In this document: in pieces, positions 1-4,896 of the stretch
Numbering within the stretch: the first letter of the stretch is position 1
How the letters are laid out: each line of letters starts with the position of its first letter
From: Anaerolineales bacterium
GTDB taxonomy: Bacteria; Chloroflexota; Anaerolineae; Anaerolineales; Villigracilaceae
DNA length: 5,224 bases
Assembly: GCA_020847355.1 (NCBI GenBank)
Contig: JADLCG010000322.1
Coordinates: 1-5,224, forward strand
Direction: 5' to 3'
Notes under the pieces: model-generated
Seen by the model: only the letters and a program-made list of their open reading frames with translations
What the model was told of the DNA's origin: nothing
Databases searched by the model: none
Position numbers and translations under genes: made by a program

Positions 1-48
1 CCGCCCGCGCTTTTCAGCTTCCGTAAAAAACCTGCTTCCTATTTATGA
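1..48 (+). other. Possible 3' end of a plus-strand gene entering from the left
   Basis: Reading from base 1 in frame 1 gives about 15 residues ending in KKPASYL, with a TGA at 46-48 that runs directly into the terminator palindrome. Frame 3 closes earlier, at a TAA at 24-26, and could equally be the real end. The only positive argument for a gene here is the terminator immediately downstream with its T-run on the plus strand. The fragment is too short to assign a family. Confidence 0.2.
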
Positions 49-77
49 AACGCCCCGAAAATTTTCGGGGCGTTTTT
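48..77. terminator. Palindromic, probably bidirectional, intrinsic terminator
   Basis: Positions 48-75 are a perfect inverted repeat: AAACGCCCCGAAAA pairs with its complement around a central AATT. The GC-rich core CGCCCCG makes a stable stem. On the plus strand it is followed by TTTTT (73-77). On the minus strand the leading AAA becomes a short T-run, so it could work both ways. It sits between a plus-strand transcript from the left and the minus-strand acetyltransferase remnant, whose stop codon lies at 82-80, the expected place for a shared convergent terminator. Confidence 0.8.
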
Positions 78-79
78 CC

Positions 80-178
80 TTATTCCGCAAAAGGTTTCAG
101 TCGTTGCATCCATTTTTCAGCGTGATCTAAAGGCGCAAAGCCATATTTCTGATACAGCCCGTGTGTCAAGTACCCAAT
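80..178 (-). pseudogene. C-terminal remnant of a GNAT-family N-acetyltransferase
   Basis: The minus strand, read upstream from a TAA at 82-80, encodes about 32 residues including HGLYQKYGFAPL and then EKWMQRLKPF. This matches the C-terminal signature of small GNAT acetyltransferases (usually DAHGLYEKYGF-P-L followed by a Met/Trp-rich tail), where the Tyr in GLY lies near the acetyl-CoA site. Upstream, the frame is closed by a TAA at 181-179, and the usual preceding strands and the acetyl-CoA loop (R/Q-x-x-G-x-G/A) are missing. The piece is therefore a truncated relic, about a fifth of a normal GNAT protein of 140-150 residues. No start codon with a ribosome binding site is visible. A frameshift rather than a deletion is less likely, because the other frames upstream do not read as GNAT sequence. 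Confidence 0.6.
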
Positions 179-252
179 TTATATACCAGCGATAAATAGA
201 CAAAATCAGGCATTTTGAATCCAGACGTGACGCTTATAGCGCTCCATAAATC

Positions 253-303
253 AAAAAAAATGAAATATAAAGAACTCCGAATTCAAAAGAATTCGGAGTT
301 CTT
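253..303 (-). terminator. Intrinsic terminator of the dnaJ-htrA operon
   Basis: A 15-bp perfect stem (270-284 with 289-303) closes a four-base loop (285-288, AAAA on the plus strand, UUUU in the minus-strand RNA). On the minus strand the stem is followed by a T-rich tract that includes eight consecutive Ts (complement of 253-260). It starts only 3 nt after the protease stop codon at 309-307, so it is well placed to end that transcript. The plus strand also has a loose T-rich tail (302-310), so some activity in the opposite direction is possible. Confidence 0.9.
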
Positions 304-306
304 ATT

Positions 307-1443
307 TTATGGTCTTTTTCCTAAAGTGACGTTAATATCCACTTTTTCTTCGCCGCGCAGAACGGTCAGCACGATCGTATCGCCGGGACCTTTGTTGGTG
401 ATCAGGTAGGAGAGCAATTCGTCAAAAGTGCGAACTTCTCTGCCGTCAATCGCGGTGATCAAATCCCCGCCTGCCGGTAAGCCGGCTAAACTGCTTTGCT
501 GTTCTCCAGCTTTCACGCCCGCTTGATCCGCCGGACTGCCCGCGGCGACTTTCGTCACATACGCGCCGGTATATTGCTTGAGTTTTAGCGCGTCAACCAT
601 TTCGAGCGTCAATGAATTGATCGAAGAAATGCCGAGATAGGGATAATCATATTTGCCGTCTTTGATCAACGTCGGCGTGACGCGCTTGACAATATTGACC
701 GAGACTGCAAAACCAATGCCAGAGTTGGTCGGTTGCCCTTCAACATTGGTATTGTTGCTGATGATCGCGCGATTCACGCCAACCACTTCGCCGTTGATGT
801 TGAACAAAGGTCCGCCGGAATTGCCCGGGTTAATTGCCGCGTCAGTTTGGATAATATCGCCAGCCGTGAAGATGCCGCCATCCGGGCTTTGATGCGCGGA
901 ATCTAAGGTGCGCCCTACGGCTGAGACGATCCCAACCGTCATGGTGGTGTTTAAACCAAACGGGTTGCCAATTGCAATTACCGTCTGACCCACTTTCAGC
1001 GCGTCCGAATCGCCAAGCGGAACGGGGTGCAGTTCTTCGGCGGGCGCATCCACTTTGACTACGGCAATATCAGAGTCTAAATCTGTGCCGATCACGGTTC
1101 CATAACTCATAAAGCCGGAAGTGAAGCGCACTTCGATCGCGCGCGCGCCTTCCACGACGTGATAATTGGTGATGATATGCCCCGCGCTATCATAGACAAA
1201 GCCGCTTCCTTGACCTTGATCCGTGATGATCGCTACGGTGCCCGGGCTGACGCGCTCATATAAACCGACTAAGACATCCTGATTTTCAGTTGGGTTTTGT
1301 AAAGCGCCTTCGTTTGGCACAACCGTTGGGATGCCGGCAATCGGCGTTGTGGCGGAGGCGGGAGCGTTCTGGAACGGGGTTTGGCAGGCGACGACGGCTA
1401 AAATTAAAGCCGCAAATGCGGCAACGCTTTTTTTGGTTAACAT
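307..1443 (-). CDS. HtrA/Deg-family serine protease (S1C) with one PDZ domain, predicted lipoprotein
   Basis: This is a 378-residue trypsin-fold protease of the HtrA/DegP group, which degrades misfolded proteins outside the cytoplasm. Residues 1-20 form a signal peptide (KK, then a hydrophobic stretch) ending in a lipobox VVAC, so Cys20 is probably lipidated and anchors the protein to the outer face of the membrane. A flexible Pro/Thr/Ala/Asn-rich linker runs to about residue 55. The protease domain spans about 56-260 with the full catalytic triad: His95 (TNYHVVEG), Asp125 (DLDSDIAVVKV) and Ser209 (NPGNSGGPL). A single C-terminal PDZ domain (about 268-375) contains a small Gly-rich insert before GGDLITAIDG. 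The ATG is supported by an AGGAG five bases upstream. The gene follows dnaJ by 14 nt on the same strand and is closed by a hairpin terminator, so the two are almost certainly cotranscribed. The family is certain; the exact subtype (DegP, DegQ or DegS-like) cannot be fixed. Confidence 0.95.
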   Translation of the reverse strand: MLTKKSVAAFAALILAVVACQTPFQNAPASATTPIAGIPTVVPNEGALQNPTENQDVLVGLYERVSPGTVAIITDQGQGSGFVYDSAGHIITNYHVVEGARAIEVRFTSGFMSYGTVIGTDLDSDIAVVKVDAPAEELHPVPLGDSDALKVGQTVIAIGNPFGLNTTMTVGIVSAVGRTLDSAHQSPDGGIFTAGDIIQTDAAINPGNSGGPLFNINGEVVGVNRAIISNNTNVEGQPTNSGIGFAVSVNIVKRVTPTLIKDGKYDYPYLGISSINSLTLEMVDALKLKQYTGAYVTKVAAGSPADQAGVKAGEQQSSLAGLPAGGDLITAIDGREVRTFDELLSYLITNKGPGDTIVLTVLRGEEKVDINVTLGKRP

Positions 1444-1457
1444 TCGATCTCCTAAAA

Positions 1458-2378
1458 TTAAAATTTGATGCGAGCCGCTTCTTCCAGCAATTCTCTTTGT
1501 TTGCCGGAAAGATATTTTGGAATTTGCACTTTTAGTTTGACGAACAAATCGCCTTTGGTTTTTGTGTCTTTCAGGTGCGGCATTCCGCGCCCCGCTAAAC
1601 GAAAAACTACTTCAGGCTGTGTGCCTGCCGGAATATTCAATTTGACTTTACCTACGGGCGTTTCCACATCGGCGTCGCCGCCCAGAATTAATGTGAATAC
1701 GTCCACGTTGGATGTCGTCGTTAAGTCGCTTCCATTTAATTCAAAGCGCGGGTCTTCAGCGATGTTGATGATGAGATATATATCGCTTCGGTCTGGACCT
1801 GCGCCGGCTACTCGCACCTTTGAGCCGATCTTCACTCCGGCTGGGATCTTCACTTGCAGTTTGCGTTCGCCGCTCTGCAATTGGCGGGTTGTGCCGTGAT
1901 AAGCCTCGTCCAGCGAAATTTCCACCTCTTGTTGATAGCCTTGCGCGGCATTGTTGCGAATGGAAGAGCGCATCGCCTCGCCGAACATCATGCGGAAAAA
2001 ATCGGAGAAACCGCCCACGCCGCCGCTACTGCCGCCGCCAAATGGGTTGCCGCCGGAATAACTTGCGCCGCCTTGCCCGCCTTGCTGAAACCAATCATCC
2101 CATTGAAAATCCTGCGCTCTGCCGCCGCCCGTGCGGAAGTTGGAATAAGCGCTGCCGAGTTGATCGTACTTGGCGCGTTTTTGTTCGTCGCTCAACACTT
2201 GATAGGCTTCGTTGATTTCTTTGAATTTATCCTCGGCTTTTTGATCGCCCTGATTCTTATCGGGGTGATATTTCATGGCGAGTTTGCGGTACGCGGAGCG
2301 AATTTCGTCTGCGCTGGCTTTGCGTTCTACGCCGAGAATTTTATAATAGTCTTTATAGTCCATATCCGCTATTTTCAT
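1458..2378 (-). CDS. cbpA: DnaJ/CbpA-type Hsp40 co-chaperone without zinc finger
   Basis: This 306-residue J-domain protein stimulates the ATPase of DnaK and delivers unfolded clients to it in the cytoplasm. The J domain lies at about residues 8-75 with the essential HPD motif at 38-40 (KYHPDKN). A Gly/Phe/Gln-rich linker (about 78-140) follows, with two Met-rich hydrophobic turns (FFRMMFG). Two beta-rich client-binding C-terminal domains (about 147-300) begin QEVEISLDEAYHGT. There are no CxxCxGxG repeats, so this is a class II/CbpA-like protein, not canonical four-domain DnaJ. The start is not certain. Met1 has only a weak AAGAG nearby, and Met6 (ATG at 2363-2361) begins MDYKDYYKILGV, which resembles the usual family start. 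It is the first gene of an operon with the downstream HtrA-type protease and is transcribed divergently from ferritin. Confidence 0.93.
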   Translation of the reverse strand: MKIADMDYKDYYKILGVERKASADEIRSAYRKLAMKYHPDKNQGDQKAEDKFKEINEAYQVLSDEQKRAKYDQLGSAYSNFRTGGGRAQDFQWDDWFQQGGQGGASYSGGNPFGGGSSGGVGGFSDFFRMMFGEAMRSSIRNNAAQGYQQEVEISLDEAYHGTTRQLQSGERKLQVKIPAGVKIGSKVRVAGAGPDRSDIYLIINIAEDPRFELNGSDLTTTSNVDVFTLILGGDADVETPVGKVKLNIPAGTQPEVVFRLAGRGMPHLKDTKTKGDLFVKLKVQIPKYLSGKQRELLEEAARIKF

Positions 2379-2391
2379 CCACTCTTAGGGC

Positions 2392-2408
2392 GTGAGTCAA
2401 GCGCTCAC
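2392..2408 (-). repeat. Short inverted repeat in the dnaJ leader
   Basis: GTGAG (2392-2396) and CTCAC (2404-2408) are exact complements separated by seven bases. In the minus-strand transcript this would form a five-pair hairpin about 14 nt before the dnaJ start. It could be an operator half-site pair or an RNA element, but short arms like these also arise by chance. Confidence 0.25.
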
Positions 2409-2434
2409 AGGTTATGCTAACACAATTCTAACCT
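2409..2434. promoter_or_regulatory. Candidate operator: inverted repeat in the divergent promoter region
   Basis: AGGTTA (2409-2414) and TAACCT (2429-2434) are perfect complements separated by 14 bases, giving 20 bp between arm centres, or about two helical turns. A third TAAC (2418-2421) lies between them. The right arm overlaps the candidate minus-strand -10 and lies just upstream of the plus-strand TATAAT, so a dimeric regulator bound here could affect both transcripts. It does not match the CIRCE consensus, and I cannot name the regulator. Confidence 0.35.
2425..2430 (-). promoter_or_regulatory. Candidate -10 element for the dnaJ-protease operon
   Basis: The minus strand reads TAGAAT here, five of six matches to TATAAT. 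Transcription would start near 2418, giving a leader of about 40 nt before the dnaJ ATG. The -35 position about 17 bp upstream (2453-2448, GTTTCA) is weak, so the promoter may need an activator or an alternative sigma factor, or may lie elsewhere. Confidence 0.3.
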
Positions 2435-2442
2435 AGCTTATT

Positions 2443-2448
2443 TATAAT
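2443..2448 (+). promoter_or_regulatory. -10 element of the ferritin-LOG operon
   Basis: A perfect TATAAT lies in an AT-rich stretch 57 nt before the ferritin ATG. It would start transcription near 2455 and leave a leader of about 50 nt. No good -35 hexamer is present at 16-18 bp spacing (17 bp upstream reads ACACAA), which fits regulated rather than constitutive expression. Confidence 0.5.
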
Positions 2449-2492
2449 GAAACCGCCCGGACTGCGACGCGCCCCAAGCGAATTAAATCTAT

Positions 2493-2498
2493 AGGAGA
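2493..2498 (+). promoter_or_regulatory. Ribosome binding site of the ferritin gene
   Basis: AGGAGA lies six bases before the first ATG (2505) and nine before the second, in-frame ATG (2508). Both spacings are usable, so the site fixes the start to this ATGATG pair without choosing between them. Confidence 0.75.
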
Positions 2499-2504
2499 CG
2501 AAAA

Positions 2505-2999
2505 ATGATGATCAGCCAAAAACTTACCCAAGCGATCAACCAACAAATCGCCAATGAATTTGGAGCCTCTTTGCAATATTTGAGCATTGCCGGATATTTT
2601 CAGACTCAAAAACTGGCTTTGCTTTCCAAGCTGTTCTTTGAACAAGCGGAGGAAGAAAAAGAACACGCCTTAAAATTTGTGCATTATGTTTTGGATACGC
2701 AAGGCAAATTGGAAATTCCGGCGGTTGCCGCGCCCCAGCCGACTTTTGCCTCGGCGGAAGAAGCCGTCTCAGCCGCGCTGGCTTGGGAAAAAGAAGTGAC
2801 CGAACAAATTAAGCGTTTGATGGATCTTGCCAACGCAGAAAATGATTATTTGGCGCAAAACTTTTTACAATGGTACATTGACGAGCAACTCGAAGAAATT
2901 AATAAAATGGATCAACTGTTGAGCGTGGTGCGCCGCGTCGGAGAAAAGAATTTGCTGATGGTCGAGGCGTATCTCGTCCACACCGCCAAAGCCGATTGA
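2505..2999 (+). CDS. ftnA: Bacterial non-heme ferritin (FtnA type)
   Basis: This 164-residue four-helix-bundle ferritin assembles into a hollow 24-subunit shell in the cytoplasm, oxidises Fe(II) and stores the iron as a ferric mineral. The ferroxidase ligands are all present: Glu18, Tyr25, Glu51 and His54 (EEEKEHALKF), Glu95 (WEKEV) and Gln128 (DEQLEE), with extra acidic residues Glu50, Glu127, Glu130 and Glu131 that could form a third iron site. Each is one residue higher than I recall for E. coli FtnA (17, 24, 50, 53, 94, 127), so translation may really begin at Met2. There is no methionine placed as a heme ligand that would suggest bacterioferritin. The length is typical. It heads a plus-strand operon with the LOG-family gene 7 nt downstream and has its own TATAAT promoter, divergent from dnaJ. 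Confidence 0.95.
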   Translation: MMISQKLTQAINQQIANEFGASLQYLSIAGYFQTQKLALLSKLFFEQAEEEKEHALKFVHYVLDTQGKLEIPAVAAPQPTFASAEEAVSAALAWEKEVTEQIKRLMDLANAENDYLAQNFLQWYIDEQLEEINKMDQLLSVVRRVGEKNLLMVEAYLVHTAKAD

Positions 3000-3006
3000 G
3001 CGAAGT

Positions 3007-3588
3007 ATGAAATCTATTTGCGTTTTTTGCGGCTCTTCAGACGCCGTCCATGCGGACTATAAAACTGCCGCCTTTCAAATGGGCGTTGCGCTGGCGCGCG
3101 ACGGCATTGGCTTGATCTATGGCGGCGGGAAAACCGGCTTGATGGGCGAAGTCGCTAACGGCGCTTTATCTCTCGGCGGGGAAGTGATCGGCGTGACCAT
3201 CCCTTCCATGAATACGCTGGCGTTCGCGCATACGCAATTGACGCGCACTGAAGTTACGCCAAATATGCACGCGCGTAAAGCTAAAATGCACGAACTGGCA
3301 GACGGTTACATCGCCTTGCCCGGCGGTTTTGGCACTTGGGACGAATTGTTTGAAACCATCACTTGGGCGCAAACCGGCGCGCATGAAAAACCGGTTGGGC
3401 TATTAAACGTCAGAGCTTATTATGGCGCGTTGCTCTCGGCGATGGATCATGCGGTGGAAGAAGGTTTTGTCTTTGCGGAACATCGCAATTCGGTCTTTTG
3501 CAGTAACAACCCAGCCGAGTTGTTACAGGCTATGGCGGGTTATCAACATCCGCGTGCCGCTGTCAGGCGCTGGATGAAAACGGAATGA
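3007..3588 (+). CDS. LOG-family protein (TIGR00730), putative nucleoside 5'-monophosphate phosphoribohydrolase
   Basis: This 193-residue Rossmann-fold protein belongs to the family named after plant LONELY GUY. Members split the N-glycosidic bond of a nucleoside 5'-monophosphate (cytokinin riboside monophosphate or AMP), releasing the base and ribose 5-phosphate. The family's hallmarks appear in order: the N-terminal CVFCGSS strand and loop, the glycine-rich phosphate loop GGGKTGLMG at 39-47, the MHARKAKM segment at 87-94 with the catalytic Arg90, and PGGFGTWDE at 105-113 with the catalytic Glu113. The position usually held by Glu in M-x-E-R-K is Ala89 here. The physiological substrate in non-plant-associated bacteria is mostly unknown, so a cytokinin role should not be assumed. 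It starts 7 nt after the ferritin stop with only a weak GAG/GAAG upstream, which suggests translational coupling. A strong palindromic terminator follows the stop by 5 nt. Confidence 0.92.
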   Translation: MKSICVFCGSSDAVHADYKTAAFQMGVALARDGIGLIYGGGKTGLMGEVANGALSLGGEVIGVTIPSMNTLAFAHTQLTRTEVTPNMHARKAKMHELADGYIALPGGFGTWDELFETITWAQTGAHEKPVGLLNVRAYYGALLSAMDHAVEEGFVFAEHRNSVFCSNNPAELLQAMAGYQHPRAAVRRWMKTE

Positions 3589-3593
3589 GCATC

Positions 3594-3630
3594 AAGCGAG
3601 ACGCCGATCAATTGATCGGCGTCTCGCTTT
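3594..3630. terminator. Convergent terminator: perfect 36-nt palindrome
   Basis: Positions 3594-3629 read identically on both strands, with 18-nt arms around AATT, giving about 16 GC-rich pairs and a four-base loop. It lies 5 nt after the LOG stop and 4 nt beyond the stop of the convergent map gene. The plus strand carries CTTTTGATT after the stem, a better T-tract than the minus-strand side (CTTGATG). It should therefore terminate the ferritin-LOG transcript well and the map transcript possibly less strictly. Confidence 0.88.
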
Positions 3631-3633
3631 TGA

Positions 3634-4377
3634 TTACAGGGTTAGGATGATCGGCTCGTTTTTGGTGACGATGACGGTATGTTCAAATTGGGCGGCGAGG
3701 GTTTTGTCAATTGTTTGCAGAGACCAATGATCTCTTTTTTCAACTACGCGACCTTTGCCTAAGGTGAGAAAAGGCTCAATGGCGAGGACCATGCCTTCGG
3801 TCAGAATGCGGCGGTCTTTGGGGTTATGAAAATTGAAAACCTCATGCGGTTCTTCGTGTAATTTGCGCCCAATGCCATGTCCAGTTAAATCATAAATGAC
3901 GTTATAACCATGTTCGGCGGCTTCTGCCTGCACAACTTTGCCGATGTCGTTCAATGGCTTGCCGGCTTGCGCGGAATGCACCGCTTTGCGCAAAGCGGAT
4001 TTTGTAGCGTCCAATAATTTTTCAATTTCGGGGATGTGCGCGGCGACCACCAGCGAAGCGCCCGTATCTGCAAAGTAGCCGTCCAATTCGGCGGAAACGT
4101 CAATGTTGATCAGTTGCCCCGCTTGTAAAACGGTCTCGTTGGGAATGCCGTGCGCGATGACCGGCGAAACGCTGATGCAAGTTGCGCCCGGAAAGTTATA
4201 TACAGTTTGCGGCGCAGATTTAGCGCCTTCTTTTTTAAGGAACTCGTTTCCAACTTGATCTAATTCGGCGGTGGTCATGCCGGGCTGGACATGCTCGATC
4301 ATTTTTCTTAAAGCGCCAGCTACCACGCGCCCAGCGGCTTTAAGATATTGAATATCTTTTTCTGAATCGGCGGTCAT
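3634..4377 (-). CDS. map: Type I methionine aminopeptidase
   Basis: This 247-residue enzyme removes the initiator methionine from nascent proteins after deformylation, acting at the ribosome in the cytoplasm. The pita-bread fold is complete, with all five metal ligands: Asp93 (NIDVSAELDGY), Asp104 (FADTG), His167 (GHGIGRKLHEEP), Glu201 (LAIEPF) and Glu232 (QFEHTV). His76 (AHGIP) and His174 are the expected substrate-contacting histidines. The residue before HGIP is Ala rather than the Cys common in E. coli-like enzymes, a known variant. There is no N-terminal zinc-finger or SH3 extension, so it is the short bacterial form. It starts one base after the stop of the upstream DinB-like gene and has only a weak AAAGA before the ATG, so its translation probably depends on ribosomes arriving from that gene. 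It is the last gene of the minus-strand operon. Confidence 0.97.
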   Translation of the reverse strand: MTADSEKDIQYLKAAGRVVAGALRKMIEHVQPGMTTAELDQVGNEFLKKEGAKSAPQTVYNFPGATCISVSPVIAHGIPNETVLQAGQLINIDVSAELDGYFADTGASLVVAAHIPEIEKLLDATKSALRKAVHSAQAGKPLNDIGKVVQAEAAEHGYNVIYDLTGHGIGRKLHEEPHEVFNFHNPKDRRILTEGMVLAIEPFLTLGKGRVVEKRDHWSLQTIDKTLAAQFEHTVIVTKNEPIILTL

Positions 4378-4378
4378 T

Positions 4379-4885
4379 TTATTTTTCTTTTAATCCTCTT
4401 TCAATCGTTTCGCGGTGTTCGAGAAAATGTTCGCTGGTATCGCCCAAGACCCATAGTAGGATGGGGCGTTTTTCTGGATCGTCGGCATGACGCGGCTGTA
4501 ACAAATCTTCATAGGAGATTGACTCTAAACGCGCCGCCACCTGACCGTAAGCCTGATTCAGTTTCGTCCACATTTCTTCACGCGAGAGGTTTTTGTTTTT
4601 ATCAAATAAGAGCGGGTTGATCTTTTCAAAATCCCATTCGGGTAGTTGTTCTTTTGAAATCCCAATTACTTCATGGGCTGGTTTTTTATCCATGTGATAG
4701 CCTAATAAAATATTCAGCCATTCTGCCAAGTGCGCTAAATTATCCTTAGGCGACCAGCCGCCCGCATCGGGTTGAGTCATTTGTTCGTCAGATAACGATT
4801 CGGCAAGCTCAATTAATAAATCCCATTCTTTTTTTATCGCGGCGATCAATTCAGTTTTGTTACTCGGCATCCAGCGTTCGGTCAT
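4379..4885 (-). CDS. DinB-superfamily / ClbS-DfsB-like four-helix protein
   Basis: This 168-residue soluble, mostly helical protein has no signal peptide or membrane segment. Its pattern fits the DinB/YfiT fold, most like the ClbS/DfsB (DUF1706) branch: a first helix NKTELIAAIKKEWDLLIELA, then GGWSPKDNLAHLAEW (residues 42-56), and a last helix GDTSEHFLEHRETI (148-161). His52, His153 and His157 are placed like the three metal-binding histidines of DinB proteins. Related proteins include thiol-dependent transferases, dinitroaniline-degrading DfsB and the colibactin-resistance hydrolase ClbS, but most members are uncharacterised. No substrate can be assigned here. Met1 is chosen over Met6 because an AGGAG overlapping the upstream stop lies six bases before it. 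It sits between a peptidase E-like gene and map with gaps of 9 and 1 nt, clearly in one operon. Confidence 0.8.
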   Translation of the reverse strand: MTERWMPSNKTELIAAIKKEWDLLIELAESLSDEQMTQPDAGGWSPKDNLAHLAEWLNILLGYHMDKKPAHEVIGISKEQLPEWDFEKINPLLFDKNKNLSREEMWTKLNQAYGQVAARLESISYEDLLQPRHADDPEKRPILLWVLGDTSEHFLEHRETIERGLKEK

Positions 4886-4891
4886 TTTATG

Positions 4892-4896
4892 CTCCT
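4892..4896 (-). promoter_or_regulatory. Ribosome binding site overlapping the upstream stop codon
   Basis: On the minus strand AGGAG (4896-4892) shares its first two bases with the TAG stop of the peptidase gene (4897-4895) and lies six bases before the DinB-like ATG. A ribosome terminating on the first gene would sit on the site for the second, which implies translational coupling. The site also fixes the DinB-like start at 4885. Confidence 0.7.

Noticed and set aside
164..169. TTGACA on the minus strand as a -35 box
   Set aside because: It lies within the acetyltransferase remnant, has no convincing -10 at 16-18 bp, and no gene follows before the terminator at 48-77.
215..409. A 64-codon plus-strand open frame
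   Set aside because: It runs straight through the terminator hairpin at 270-303 and into the protease 3' end in antisense, so it is not a plausible gene.
1465..1899. A 144-codon plus-strand open frame
   Set aside because: It is antisense to the DnaJ C-terminal domains, has no ribosome binding site or recognisable motif, and has a composition typical of a shadow frame.
2395..2400. TTGACT on the minus strand as a -35 box for dnaJ
   Set aside because: A -10 box at normal spacing would fall inside the dnaJ coding region, and the sequence there (TGAAAA) is a poor match.
2379..2408. CIRCE (HrcA) heat-shock operator upstream of dnaJ
   Set aside because: CACTC and GTGAG/CTCAC pieces are present, but the TTAGCACTC-N9-GAGTGCTAA arrangement is not.
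1854..2420. A 188-codon plus-strand open frame, rich in Ala, Leu and Ile and resembling membrane segments
   Set aside because: It lies antisense to the well-supported DnaJ gene, shows no family motifs, and its hydrophobicity comes from reading the complement of J-domain and Gly-rich codons.
2442..2666. A 74-codon minus-strand open frame across the ferritin start
   Set aside because: It is antisense to the conserved ferritin N-terminus and shows no motif or ribosome binding site.
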